From positions 1 through 46,092 of the forward strand of contig CAYMCP010000020.1 of the NCBI GenBank assembly GCA_964388965.1: a stretch of DNA of 46,092 nucleotides, given 5' to 3'. The DNA comes from Albibeggiatoa sp964388965 (GTDB lineage Bacteria; Pseudomonadota; Gammaproteobacteria; Beggiatoales; Beggiatoaceae). The notes beneath the pieces are model-generated. The model saw only the letters and a list, made by a program, of their open reading frames with translations, was not told the DNA's origin and did not search any database. The position numbers were made by a program, and so were the translations under genes. Positions 16,457 to 25,536 of the stretch are shown here, piece after piece; positions within the stretch are counted from its first letter, which is position 1; every line of letters starts with the position of its first letter.

Positions 16457-17284
16457 ATGCGTAATTCATTCATTTTATTCTTACTACTATTTTTTCACCA
16501 ATTTGTCACCGCCGCGAGTTTTGATTGCAACAAAGCTCAAGCACCAATTGAACATGCCATTTGTCACAATGAAAGTTTGAGCACTGCTGATACCCTACTC
16601 GCCGAACGTTATAAAGCATTACGTCAATCCTTATCAAAATCAGAAAGTAATATTTTAAAACAGGAACAACGTAATTGGTTAAAACAACGTCTCACGCAGT
16701 GCAGTGTCTATGATGTTGCTTGTTTAGAAAATTTGTACACGTCAAGAATTACAGAATTTGAATCACGTTTAGGTGTCGGCAATACCTTGTCGGTACAAAG
16801 TGCGGCGCAACCGCTTGATGATTTTATACCAGAAGGTTACAAAATTTTAGATACAAAAAAAGGTGATTTAAACCGTGATCAATTCATGGATGTCATTTTG
16901 ATTTTACAACAAGAAGACGAGCAAGATGATAGTGAGGTAGTGCGTCCATTACTAATTTTAATCGGTGATGCAAACAATCAATTACAACTTGCTGCGCGCA
17001 ACGATAATGTTGTGTTATGCGAATCGTGTGGAGGTATGTTTGGCGACCCGTATCAAACGACTACCATTAAAAATGGCTATTTTACCGTCGAACATTATGG
17101 CGGCAGTGCTTGGCGGTGGACAAAATATATTACTTTTGAATATATCACTGAACAAAATAATTGGTTTTTACACAAAATCACAGAGGAATCTTACCATACC
17201 GCTGACCCGGATAACGTTAATCGTACAACGCAAACTGTTGAGCAATTTGGTGCAGTATTTTTTGAAGATTATCAAAATGAGTAA
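16457..17284 (+). CDS. Exported LprI/DUF1311-domain protein
   Basis: 275 residues with a signal peptide (residues 1-~20, ending VTAA). The mature N-terminus has the LprI/DUF1311 domain (~22-105) with its paired cysteines: FDCNKAQAPIEHAICHN, then AERYKALRQ, then QRNWLKQRLTQC and DVACLENLYTSR. The C-terminal ~160 residues start with a calcium-binding-like GDLNRDQFMDVILIL turn and form a beta-rich domain I do not recognise, with CESCGG at about 193. Related LprI domains have been linked to lysozyme inhibition in mycobacteria; that role is unproven here. Confidence 0.7.
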   Translation: MRNSFILFLLLFFHQFVTAASFDCNKAQAPIEHAICHNESLSTADTLLAERYKALRQSLSKSESNILKQEQRNWLKQRLTQCSVYDVACLENLYTSRITEFESRLGVGNTLSVQSAAQPLDDFIPEGYKILDTKKGDLNRDQFMDVILILQQEDEQDDSEVVRPLLILIGDANNQLQLAARNDNVVLCESCGGMFGDPYQTTTIKNGYFTVEHYGGSAWRWTKYITFEYITEQNNWFLHKITEESYHTADPDNVNRTTQTVEQFGAVFFEDYQNE

Positions 17285-17347
17285 TAATTAATTCACAAGC
17301 CATAAGCGACTGTGAAATACTATTGTGACATCAACAGATGCTCGTAA

Positions 17348-17437
17348 TACTTTGTTACAGGCTTTGGTGCACCAACCCAAACTATCAGTGGCGGTTATGA
17401 AATTGCTCTAATCGGCGTATTGCATGACAAAAAATGA
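17348..17437 (+). other. Short coding-like remnant before the TonB receptor
   Basis: After an in-frame TAA at 17345-17347, 29 codons remain open to a TGA at 17435-17437. They would encode FGAPTQTISGGYEIALIGVL and a few flanking residues, and there is no start codon. The composition looks like the C-terminal end of a protein, so it may be a gene relic. Chance is also possible over so short a stretch. Confidence 0.25.
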
Positions 17438-17448
17438 TCGGATGTTTT

Positions 17449-19575
17449 ATGGACATAAATAAATTTTTATTATTTTTCTGCTTATGCGTACACGGCTATG
17501 CCCATGCCACCACAGAGTCAAAAGTGACAGACTTATTGACTTTATCCTTAGAAGAATTACTTAACATTAAAGCCGTTACCATTGTCACAGGTAAACAACA
17601 ATCACAAATCAAAGCCCCTGCGATTACGACCGTCATTACCGCTGCGGATATTGAAGCCATTGGCGCGACGGATTTAGATGAAATATTAGAAACCGTCACA
17701 GGTCTGCACGTTACTTTATCTCCCGCATTCAACAATTCCGCCTATGTCATGCGCGGTTTATACTCTACTCAACACTCAGAAGTATTAATGTTAATTAACG
17801 GGATACCAATTAAACAACTTTATTCTGCTAATCGTGGTAATGTGTGGGCTGGTATGCCAGTCAACAGTATTTCGCGGATTGAGATTATTCGTGGTGCGCA
17901 TTCTGCTGTACACGGCGCGGATGCGTTCAGTGGTGTGATTAATGTGATTACAAAAAGTGCTGCTGAAATAAATGGTACAGAATTTGGCGTAAAAATAGGT
18001 AGCTTTAACACTCAAAATGTATGGGCATTACACGGAGCGGATTACGATGGTTTTAATGTTGCGACGATGCTAGAAATTTACGATACGGATGGTCATGAAG
18101 CTATAATTAAACAAGATTTACAAAGCCAGTTGGACGCATTGCAAGGTACGCAAATTTCCGCAGCCCCCGCCCCTATGAATAATAACCGCCGTAACTTAGA
18201 CGCACGTTTAGACATGAGCAAAGAGCGTTGGCGATTACGTGCAGCTTATCAAATTCACGATAAAATCGGTGCGGGCGTGGGTAGTGGTAATAATTTGGAT
18301 GCTATCGGCGCGTATCAAAACCAACGTTATAACTTTGATTTAACGTATCACAATCCACAAGTCACCCGATTTTGGGACTTGATGCTACAAACTTATGTAA
18401 ATGCCTACCAATTGAAGCCAGACCCTTATCTACAAATTACCCCACCCAATCAAACGTATTCCAATAGCTATCGCCTCAAAACTGGCAAAAAAGAGCATAT
18501 TTCTGCGCTAAACATTAATAGTTTTTATTCTGGTTTTAAGCAACACTTATTGCGTTTGGGCGCAGGTTTTATTTACAGTGATTTGTATGATGTAACGCAT
18601 TGGCAAAATTTTGGAATCAATCCGACAACAGGTGAGACATTACCACCAAATAGCGATTTTATTGATTATTCCGGTACGCCTTACGCTTTTATAAATGAGG
18701 GCGATAGAAAAAATTATTATTGGTTTGTGCAAGATGAATGGAAAGTTAGTGACGTATGGACTTTAACCGCAGGTTTGCGTTATGACGATTATGATGACTT
18801 TGGTGATACGTGGAATCCACGTTTAGCATTGGTATGGCAAGTTAGCAAGGGACTGAGTTTTAAAGCATTGTATGGTGAGGCATTTCGTGCACCTTCATTC
18901 ACCGAACTCTACACTACCATAACTAATACGGGTCAATCCATAAATCATAATGATTATATAGCATTACAACCAGAAAAAATGCGTAATTTAGAATTAGGTT
19001 TAAGTTATCAATTTCATCAAGATATGCGCGGTAGTATGAATATTTACCGTTATAGGGTAACTGATAATATTGTTTTTGCACCATTGGACGGGGATGAGGT
19101 AGAAGTTGCACAAAATATAGGAAAACGTGAAGGTAAGGGGATAGAATTGGAAACTTATTGGCAATTAACGCAACAATTAAGCGTATTAGGTAATTATGCG
19201 TATCAATACGTTACTGATGAACATAAACACTTATTGGGTGCTGCGCCGCGTGATCAAGTTTATTTACGTGCAGATTGGCAATTTATTCAACATTGGCACT
19301 TAAATTCACAGGTCAATTGGGTAGGTAAACGTAGCAGAGACTTTGGCGACCCGCGTTCAGCATTAGATAATTATACATCTGTAGATTTAACGATTCGTCG
19401 TAAGGAGTGGAATAAATATTGGGATTTTGCCTTATCAGTGCGTAATTTTTTAAATCAAAAACGTCTTGAACCAACGACTGGTAGACCTGTTTTTAATACA
19501 AATATAATTGCTATCCCGAATGATATACCACTTGCAGAACGTTCTATCCATGTTGAAGCGCGTTATCAATATTAA
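17449..19575 (+). CDS. TonB-dependent outer-membrane receptor
   Basis: A 708-residue outer-membrane beta-barrel with a periplasmic plug. The signal peptide ends near YAHA (residues ~1-22). The mature N-terminus DLLTLSLEELLNIKAV is typical of one receptor subgroup. The plug contains IEAIGATDLDEILETVTGLHV, YVMRGLYS, and the RIEIIRGAHSAVHGADAFSGVINVITK segment. The barrel carries FKALYGEAFRAPSFTELY, and the chain ends in the aromatic RYQY, typical of outer-membrane insertion. The substrate cannot be told. I chose the second ATG, with GGA 6 bases upstream. The ATG at 17434 would add five residues. Confidence 0.9.
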   Translation: MDINKFLLFFCLCVHGYAHATTESKVTDLLTLSLEELLNIKAVTIVTGKQQSQIKAPAITTVITAADIEAIGATDLDEILETVTGLHVTLSPAFNNSAYVMRGLYSTQHSEVLMLINGIPIKQLYSANRGNVWAGMPVNSISRIEIIRGAHSAVHGADAFSGVINVITKSAAEINGTEFGVKIGSFNTQNVWALHGADYDGFNVATMLEIYDTDGHEAIIKQDLQSQLDALQGTQISAAPAPMNNNRRNLDARLDMSKERWRLRAAYQIHDKIGAGVGSGNNLDAIGAYQNQRYNFDLTYHNPQVTRFWDLMLQTYVNAYQLKPDPYLQITPPNQTYSNSYRLKTGKKEHISALNINSFYSGFKQHLLRLGAGFIYSDLYDVTHWQNFGINPTTGETLPPNSDFIDYSGTPYAFINEGDRKNYYWFVQDEWKVSDVWTLTAGLRYDDYDDFGDTWNPRLALVWQVSKGLSFKALYGEAFRAPSFTELYTTITNTGQSINHNDYIALQPEKMRNLELGLSYQFHQDMRGSMNIYRYRVTDNIVFAPLDGDEVEVAQNIGKREGKGIELETYWQLTQQLSVLGNYAYQYVTDEHKHLLGAAPRDQVYLRADWQFIQHWHLNSQVNWVGKRSRDFGDPRSALDNYTSVDLTIRRKEWNKYWDFALSVRNFLNQKRLEPTTGRPVFNTNIIAIPNDIPLAERSIHVEARYQY

Positions 19576-19700
19576 ACGCTAAATTGAAATGCTATATTAT
19601 TAAAAATAAAACTGACTGAATATTCACTCTTCGTCCCGCACGCCCACTAGAAACGCTGCATAATCGTCCTTTACGCCTCTGGTACAATACAACAAGCGTC

Positions 19701-19761
19701 CCTATGCTACGAGAACATAGGAACGAGAAAAAGGTATGCCACGCAATTACGCTTTTGGCAT
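19701..19761. repeat. Two hairpins between convergent genes
   Basis: CCTATG (19701-19706) pairs with CATAGG (19716-19721) and is followed by AACGAGAA. Copy A of the MITE-like element has a similar hairpin followed by GACGAGGAA. A second hairpin pairs ATGCCA (19736-19741) with TGGCAT (19756-19761). They lie between the convergent TonB receptor and panD genes, where they could serve as transcript ends, although T-tracts are poor. Confidence 0.45.
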
Positions 19762-19824
19762 CTCAATCTGAATAGTTAAAAAATATTGTATTGAGGATTT
19801 AAATCGAAAATTGCCGGCTTAGAA

Positions 19825-20205
19825 TTAAGCAACTTGAGTCGGAATGAAATTCCGAGTATGAGTAATATTATTCAATTCATCTAAGTAGACTAAAATAGGC
19901 TTATGAATAGCGACTTCTTGCGCAGTCAGACTCGCATACGAGCAAATAATGACTCTATCACCAGGACTGGCTTTATGTGCTGCTGCACCATTAATAGAAA
20001 TAATCTGAGAACCCTCTTCGGCGCGAATAGCATAAGTTGTGAAACGTTCACCATTAGCAACGTTATAGATTTGAATTTGCTCATATTCATAAATACCCGC
20101 TAAGTCCAATAATTTACCATCAATAGCGCATGAACCTTCATAGTCTAACTCTGCGTGAGTCACGCAAGCACGGTGCAATTTAGCTTTTAATAAAGTGCAG
20201 TACAT
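19825..20205 (-). CDS. panD: Aspartate 1-decarboxylase proenzyme
   Basis: Makes beta-alanine from aspartate for pantothenate and CoA. The 126-residue proenzyme has the self-cleavage site G24-S25 in YEGSCAIDG, which generates the pyruvoyl group on S25. Active-site residues K9, R54 (NGERF) and Y58 are all present. The start MYCTLLKAKLHRA is the family N-terminus. panBC are not nearby. Confidence 0.97.
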   Translation of the reverse strand: MYCTLLKAKLHRACVTHAELDYEGSCAIDGKLLDLAGIYEYEQIQIYNVANGERFTTYAIRAEEGSQIISINGAAAHKASPGDRVIICSYASLTAQEVAIHKPILVYLDELNNITHTRNFIPTQVA

Positions 20206-20589
20206 AAACTGTCGTCCTCATTGCGTAAGCAAATTAGGAATAAAAAAATAAAACTTTAGGACTGGCAGTCCCCAAACTAGAGAAATCGTTTAGCATTATC
20301 AACTAATTTGTAATATGGTGCAATGCAAAATACTGGTATAAACTCCGATAACTCCAAAACGCAAATTGCGGAAGTACATTGTTTACATCACTAAAATATT
20401 TCCGCAACTGAAACCGCATTATAGATTAATCACAGCATTTTGTCATGGACTGATTAAATATTCCAATACCTTAACAATTTTATTAATTAAGCTCAAAATG
20501 TATAAAATTTGGCGTTTCAAATCACAATAATTTCCAGCATTCGTGAACTATGCGTATAATTAGACTTTTTTGGTGAAGCGAATCCCACT
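20206..20589. promoter_or_regulatory. Divergent intergenic region with DAHP synthase promoter
   Basis: 384 bases between panD and the DAHP synthase gene. On the plus strand, TTTCCA (20531-20536), an 18-base spacer and a perfect TATAAT (20555-20560) form a likely promoter about 30 bases before the ATG at 20590. A small palindrome, GGACTGGCAGTCC, lies near 20257. No small gene or attenuator-like leader peptide is evident. Confidence 0.5.
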
Positions 20590-21708
20590 ATGATTATTAT
20601 TTTAGAGCCGCATACTCATAAGGACAGTGATGAATATAAAGCGATTATTAAGTATTTGGGTAATCTGCCGAACATTCAACATCGCATACATGAGGAGCAT
20701 GGTCAACAGCAGACTTTGACTGAAATTTACTTAATTGGTGAAACTAAAGTATTGCCTAAAGATGAAATTGAGGCATTAACTGGTGTTGAGCGTGTGGTCC
20801 GTGTATCACAAGAATATCGCGTTTTAGGTCGTCATGCCGACGATGATCAGCGTAGTTGTCGTTTTGAATACAATGGTGTGCTCTTTAGTCAAGATAATTT
20901 AAATATTTTTGCGGGCTTATGTGCAGTAGATACACCTGAGCATGTTGAAATGATGATGAAAGCTTTAAATGAACGAGGTTTAAAATGTACTCGGATGGGT
21001 GCTTACAAACCACGAACAAGTCCTTACTCATTTCAGGGACACGGTCAATCTTGCTTGAATTATGTATTTGAATTAGCTGGTAAATATGATATTAAAGTGA
21101 TTGCTATGGAGGTTACTCATGAGCAACATGTTGCAGAAATCCAGCAGGCACTGCAAGAAACAGGTCATCCAACAGGTGTGATGCTGCAAATTGGTACACG
21201 TAATACCCAAAATTTTGAATTATTAAAACATGTGGGTCGTCAAAAAGACATGCCCGTATTAATTAAACGCGGTTTTGGTATTACGCTAGAAGAATCGCTT
21301 AATGCGGCTGAATATTTAGCAAGCGAAGGGAATCGTAAAATTGTATTTGGTTTGCGCGGGATGAAAACCAATTTAGGCGATCCGCACCGTAATTTTGTAG
21401 ATTTCACCCATGTGCCTGTTGTAAAACGTTTAACTAGGATGCCTGTATGTGTTGATCCGTCGCATTCAGTGGGTACGCGCCAAAGTTCACCCGACGGTTT
21501 AATGGATGTGATGCACGCAACGGTGCAAGGTGTGATTGCTGGTGCAAATATGATTTTAGTCGATTTTCATCCTGTTCCTAGTAAAGCTTTAGTGGACGGA
21601 CCACAAGCATTGCGTCTTGAGGAACTAGAATGGTTTTTAGAAGACGTGAACATCGCACGAGAAGCTTATGAAAAACGAGTTGCATTAGCAGCAAAACAAA
21701 TTCAATAG
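20590..21708 (+). CDS. aroF: 3-deoxy-7-phosphoheptulonate (DAHP) synthase, type I-beta
   Basis: First enzyme of the shikimate pathway: phosphoenolpyruvate plus erythrose-4-phosphate gives DAHP. It is the I-beta form with an N-terminal ferredoxin-like/ACT-type regulatory domain (residues ~1-70, ending VERVVRVSQEYRV). The KDO8P/DAHP synthase barrel follows. Visible motifs are FAGLCAVDTPEH, MGAYKPRTSPYSFQGHG, LIKRGFGITLEESLNAAEYL, VFGLRGMKTN, and VCVDPSHSVGTRQ. This differs from the E. coli AroFGH type I-alpha enzymes, so the symbol is by function only. Confidence 0.93.
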   Translation: MIIILEPHTHKDSDEYKAIIKYLGNLPNIQHRIHEEHGQQQTLTEIYLIGETKVLPKDEIEALTGVERVVRVSQEYRVLGRHADDDQRSCRFEYNGVLFSQDNLNIFAGLCAVDTPEHVEMMMKALNERGLKCTRMGAYKPRTSPYSFQGHGQSCLNYVFELAGKYDIKVIAMEVTHEQHVAEIQQALQETGHPTGVMLQIGTRNTQNFELLKHVGRQKDMPVLIKRGFGITLEESLNAAEYLASEGNRKIVFGLRGMKTNLGDPHRNFVDFTHVPVVKRLTRMPVCVDPSHSVGTRQSSPDGLMDVMHATVQGVIAGANMILVDFHPVPSKALVDGPQALRLEELEWFLEDVNIAREAYEKRVALAAKQIQ

Positions 21709-21931
21709 TGTTTTTAATATGTTACACCTCATTAATGATATACATTAAAATCGTGTAGACAAATAGCAGCAAGTAAATATTGTAAATTACGACCTTCTGC
21801 CCATGATTTTCTCTTTTTCCATTAACCGGGAACAGTGCTTTTACGCAATGTTCTCAAATGGGACTTGAGGATTAAAAAATAGTCTCTTGATCAATAAAAT
21901 AAATAACTACAAAATATTATTGGATAATTCC

Positions 21932-23119
21932 ATGTTCTCACAATATTTATTATGGGTACAGCGCATTTTACTGATTTTTACAGGTTTTAGTCTAGCCACT
22001 TCAGTCGCTTTATCTAACATTTTATTGGGCTTATTATTAATTACCACATTAATCCACATAGGATGCAATTTTTCAAAAAATATCTATACTATTAGCAAGC
22101 ATCCACTGGTTTGGTCATCTTGTAGCTTATTAATTTTAATGATTATTGCAAGCTTTTACAGCACAGCAGCATCCAATGTAATTTTTGATAATATTAAACA
22201 ATATAAAGAATTTCTACTCATTCCAATATTTTTATATGGATTTCAAGACAAAATTTCCAGAATATGGGGTTTTAACGCATTTTTGGCAGCAATGGGCTTA
22301 ACTTTAACATTATCTTTTTTCGTTGCACTCACTGATAATCAACTATATGGCGTAATTAATGGTGATGCTGGTAACGCTTTCGTTTTTAAAAATCATATAA
22401 CCCAAAGTTTATTAATCGTATTAACTGCTTACTTTGTTGCAATCTGGGCGTATTATAAAAAATTGTGGTGGTTAAATATTATTGTTTTTTTAGCGATATA
22501 CGATGTGATTTTTCTTACTCAAGGGCGCACGGGATACTTGATTTTAGCATGTTTGATAATACTGTTTAGTTGGCAAATTTCACACTGGCGTGGTTTTATG
22601 TTCGGTATATCAACAGTGATTATTCTAGGTCTAACGGCTTATTATACTTCTATAAATTTACATCAACGTGTAGATAAAGTCATCGTTGGTTTAAAACATC
22701 AGGCAAATGAAACAGATTCTATTCAATTACGCTTAGATTTCTATAAATACAGTTGGGAAATGTGGCAGCAGCAACCTGTTTTTGGTTCAGGAACGGGTAG
22801 TTTTATTCACCGCTACGCAGCACAACAAACTACCCACCCAACAACTAATCCACATAATGAATATTTAATGATAGCAGTACAATGGGGTATAGTAGGTCTG
22901 AGTATTTTTTTATGGTTTTTATATCAATTATGGTATTTTGCGTTTAAATTACCCATTTTACAAAGAAATCTTGCACAAGGTTTATTTATCACCATTGCGG
23001 TGGGTTGTCTGATCAATTCTTTATTTTTAGATTTTACTGAAGGACATGTTTTTGCCTATTTAATTGGGATTTTTTATAGTGGACTACACGACGATAGAAA
23101 TAATAAAACCCAACAATAG
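21932..23119 (+). CDS. O-antigen ligase / polymerase-like membrane protein
   Basis: A polytopic inner-membrane protein of 395 residues from the chosen start, with about ten to eleven hydrophobic spans. The large periplasmic loop contains the family signature NPHNEYLMIAVQWGIVGL (~305), with the usual H in PHNEYL. Proteins of this Wzy_C family join O-antigen to lipid A-core (WaaL) or polymerise repeat units (Wzy). Sequence alone does not separate the two. waaF and two LPS-type glycosyltransferases elsewhere in the window fit a ligase. A TTG at 21887 would add 15 residues, but the ATG at 21932 has GGA 9 bases upstream. Confidence 0.8.
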   Translation: MFSQYLLWVQRILLIFTGFSLATSVALSNILLGLLLITTLIHIGCNFSKNIYTISKHPLVWSSCSLLILMIIASFYSTAASNVIFDNIKQYKEFLLIPIFLYGFQDKISRIWGFNAFLAAMGLTLTLSFFVALTDNQLYGVINGDAGNAFVFKNHITQSLLIVLTAYFVAIWAYYKKLWWLNIIVFLAIYDVIFLTQGRTGYLILACLIILFSWQISHWRGFMFGISTVIILGLTAYYTSINLHQRVDKVIVGLKHQANETDSIQLRLDFYKYSWEMWQQQPVFGSGTGSFIHRYAAQQTTHPTTNPHNEYLMIAVQWGIVGLSIFLWFLYQLWYFAFKLPILQRNLAQGLFITIAVGCLINSLFLDFTEGHVFAYLIGIFYSGLHDDRNNKTQQ

Positions 23120-23158
23120 GTATCTTAAAGTTAAATAATTAAAAGTTGAGTCGTTAAA

Positions 23159-23776
23159 ATGATGATTGATAAAAAAGATAAAAAAGTTGAGATTTTGCAA
23201 AAAGAAACTTGTCACGCAGGTTTTTTTACCCTAAATCGCTATAAATTAAGACATACTTTATTCGCAGGTGGTTGGAGTGGTGAATTATTGCGAGAAGTGT
23301 TAGAACGTGGTCATGCAGTAGCGGTTTTACCTTATGATCCAAAACGTGATCAAATCGTTTTAATTGAGCAATTCCGTCCCGGCGCGATGGCTGCGGGGCA
23401 TGATCCAGCTTGGCTATTCGAGATCGTCGCGGGCATTATCGAACCTAATGAATTGCCTGAACAAGTCGCTTATCGTGAAATGCAAGAGGAGGCAGGTTGT
23501 GAAATTTTAGATTTAAAACCAATTCAACATTTTTTTGTTAGTCCGGGAGCTGTATCGGAAACAACACAACTATATTGTGCGAAAGTAGACACAACGCATA
23601 TTACGGCACTGCACGGTGTCGAAGCGGAAGATGAGGACATTAAAACTCACGTTATACCTTACGAACAAGCGATAAATATGTTACACACAGGAAAAATTAT
23701 GTATGCACCAGCGATTATTGCCTTGCAATGGTTAATGATTAATCGGACGAAATTACGTCAAGATTGGAATAAATAA
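23159..23776 (+). CDS. nudF: ADP-ribose pyrophosphatase (Nudix hydrolase)
   Basis: Cleaves ADP-ribose to AMP and ribose-5-phosphate. In the 205 residues the Nudix box reads GIIEPNELPEQVAYREMQEEAG, matching the GX5EX7REXXEEXG pattern (~98-120). Upstream is the NudF-type VLPYDPKRDQIVLIEQFRPGA, and downstream is FVSPGAVSETTQLYCA. It converges on tolR with a spacer of 19 bases. Confidence 0.94.
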   Translation: MMIDKKDKKVEILQKETCHAGFFTLNRYKLRHTLFAGGWSGELLREVLERGHAVAVLPYDPKRDQIVLIEQFRPGAMAAGHDPAWLFEIVAGIIEPNELPEQVAYREMQEEAGCEILDLKPIQHFFVSPGAVSETTQLYCAKVDTTHITALHGVEAEDEDIKTHVIPYEQAINMLHTGKIMYAPAIIALQWLMINRTKLRQDWNK

Positions 23777-23795
23777 AATATTGAATAAGCTATTA

Positions 23796-24215
23796 TTAAT
23801 CAAACTTAATACTAGTAATCAAAGCTACGTTAGTTACACCAGAAGTCTTTAACATATCAATAACTTCCATAATTCGCCCGTAATTAACTTGTTTGTCTCC
23901 TTTGAGTAATACTCTGGATTGTTGTTTTTCTAGCAATTTATTAATGGCTATAATCATTTCTGATTCGGAATAAGGGGACACACTATCTTGTAAGTATAAC
24001 AAACCATTAGCATCGATTGAGACAATAATTAATTCACCATCATCCATTACCACATCTGGCGTGCTGTAACTTGCTTGCGGTAAATCTACATTAATGCCTT
24101 CTACTAATAATGGTGAAGTAATCATAAAAATAATGAGTAAAACCAACATTACATCAATATAAGGCACAACATTTATTTCAGCCATGCGAGCTTTACGGTA
24201 AGGATTAGTTTTCAT
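23796..24215 (-). CDS. tolR: Tol-Pal system protein TolR
   Basis: A 139-residue single-span inner-membrane protein of the ExbD/TolR family, part of the proton-driven Tol complex that constricts the outer membrane at division. The span covers residues ~19-40 and holds the essential protonatable aspartate D21 in VVPYIDVMLVLLIIFMI. The periplasmic domain includes LLKGDKQVNYGRIMEVIDMLK. It overlaps tolQ by 11 bases. tolA, tolB and pal do not follow; the next gene is the convergent nudF. Confidence 0.95.
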   Translation of the reverse strand: MKTNPYRKARMAEINVVPYIDVMLVLLIIFMITSPLLVEGINVDLPQASYSTPDVVMDDGELIIVSIDANGLLYLQDSVSPYSESEMIIAINKLLEKQQSRVLLKGDKQVNYGRIMEVIDMLKTSGVTNVALITSIKFD

Positions 24216-24921
24216 AATTCGTTTTTGTGTAAATTTGGCGTTGTAATAAATTCGTAAATTCTTCTAAAAAATTATCGTAACGTATCGTTAAGCGATCAAT
24301 TTCTGCCATATAGCTGTTATAGGCAATGACAGATGGAATCGCAACAAATAAACCAATCGCGGTAGCAATTAATGCCTCTGAAATACCGGGCGCAACCATC
24401 GCTAAAGTGGCTTGTTGTTGCTGCGTATTACCAAGTGCATGAAATGAGTGCATAATTCCCCAGACCGTGCCGAATAAACCTATATATGGACTGATTGAGC
24501 CAATTGTTGCTAAAGTTGATAACCCGTTATCTAATCGTTCTACTTCTCGCACTAGCGCGACTTTCATGACACGTTGTAAACTGCTTAGCGTGACCTCTGG
24601 CGCCATGTTTTGTCTACGTTGTTTGGCAAATTCTACATAGCCTACAAAAAAAATACTTTCCATCCCTTTTACGCCAAAACGATAGCTATTAATACGATTA
24701 TACAATCCATTAAAATCTTTATTTTTCCAAAAATTACTTTCAAATTTACGTGCTGCACGACTGGCTTTTGACAAAGTGTGACTTTTGCCTAAAATTAATA
24801 CCCATGAATAAAAAGATAACAATAACAGCAATATTATGACGACTTGAACGATAATGCTGGCTTCTAAAAATAATTTGACGTAAAGTGCTTGACTGAATTG
24901 AGATAATAAATCAGGAAACAT
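24205..24921 (-). CDS. tolQ: Tol-Pal system protein TolQ
   Basis: A 238-residue ExbB/TolQ-type proton channel subunit. The first span is at residues ~18-42. The cytoplasmic loop follows, and then two spans around TLATIGSISPYIGLFGTVWGIMHSFHALG (~137-165) and PGISEALIATAIGLFVAIPSVIAYN (~178-202). It works with TolR to energise TolA. It overlaps the upstream ybgC by 11 bases, consistent with one operon. Confidence 0.96.
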   Translation of the reverse strand: MFPDLLSQFSQALYVKLFLEASIIVQVVIILLLLLSFYSWVLILGKSHTLSKASRAARKFESNFWKNKDFNGLYNRINSYRFGVKGMESIFFVGYVEFAKQRRQNMAPEVTLSSLQRVMKVALVREVERLDNGLSTLATIGSISPYIGLFGTVWGIMHSFHALGNTQQQQATLAMVAPGISEALIATAIGLFVAIPSVIAYNSYMAEIDRLTIRYDNFLEEFTNLLQRQIYTKTNYEN

Positions 24922-25321
24922 AATTTTTTAACACTTGTAATAAAGGAGTTGGAAAAGGTTGTGGACGTAAATTTATCGCATGGACTCCCGCGAGTTTCAC
25001 TTGAGCAGTGCATAATAGCATTTCTTCGCGTAGTATTTTTTGTTGCATTTTTAAGCTCACTTTACCTATTTTACTCAAAGTGGTTTGAATATTTAATAAA
25101 TCATTGAATACGGCGGGTTTATGATAGTCTACGCTAATATGACGTACCACAATAATATATTGATATTGTTTAATTAAATCGGGCTGCTCAAAATCCAGTC
25201 CGCGCAATAACTCGCTACGTGCTCGCTCAAAGAATTTTAAATAATTCGCGTAATATACAACACCACCTGCGTCAGTATCTTCGTAATAAACACGGACTGA
25301 GAAATTAAACGTTATATTCAT
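24911..25321 (-). CDS. ybgC: Tol-associated acyl-CoA thioesterase YbgC
   Basis: A 136-residue hotdog-fold thioesterase that is the usual first gene of tol operons. The active-site motif is YYEDTDAGGVVYYANYLKFFERARSELLR, with the catalytic aspartate at about residue 17. It hydrolyses short-chain or phospholipid-related acyl thioesters at the inner membrane. A TATAAT reads on the minus strand at 25361-25356, but no good -35 is visible. Confidence 0.95.
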   Translation of the reverse strand: MNITFNFSVRVYYEDTDAGGVVYYANYLKFFERARSELLRGLDFEQPDLIKQYQYIIVVRHISVDYHKPAVFNDLLNIQTTLSKIGKVSLKMQQKILREEMLLCTAQVKLAGVHAINLRPQPFPTPLLQVLKNYVS

Positions 25322-25536
25322 AAACTATTATATTAAAGCTAAAAGTGTGATGAACATTATAATTCAATTCGTTTTAAAGTGTTAGGAATACATTTTTTAA
25401 AAGCTTATCCGTTGTGAACTTTCCAAAAAGGCGAGAAAAATAGATTTCTTTCTGTCTTATCCGTGCTGTGCTAATTGAATGTACTGCACAAATTGCGTTA
25501 TGCTAGTAGCATTAGCTACCATTGTTCACTATCAAC

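Noticed and set aside
20257..20270. Palindrome GGACTGGCAGTCC as an operator of panD or the DAHP synthase
   Set aside because: Single short site with a three-base loop and no second copy. It may be chance.
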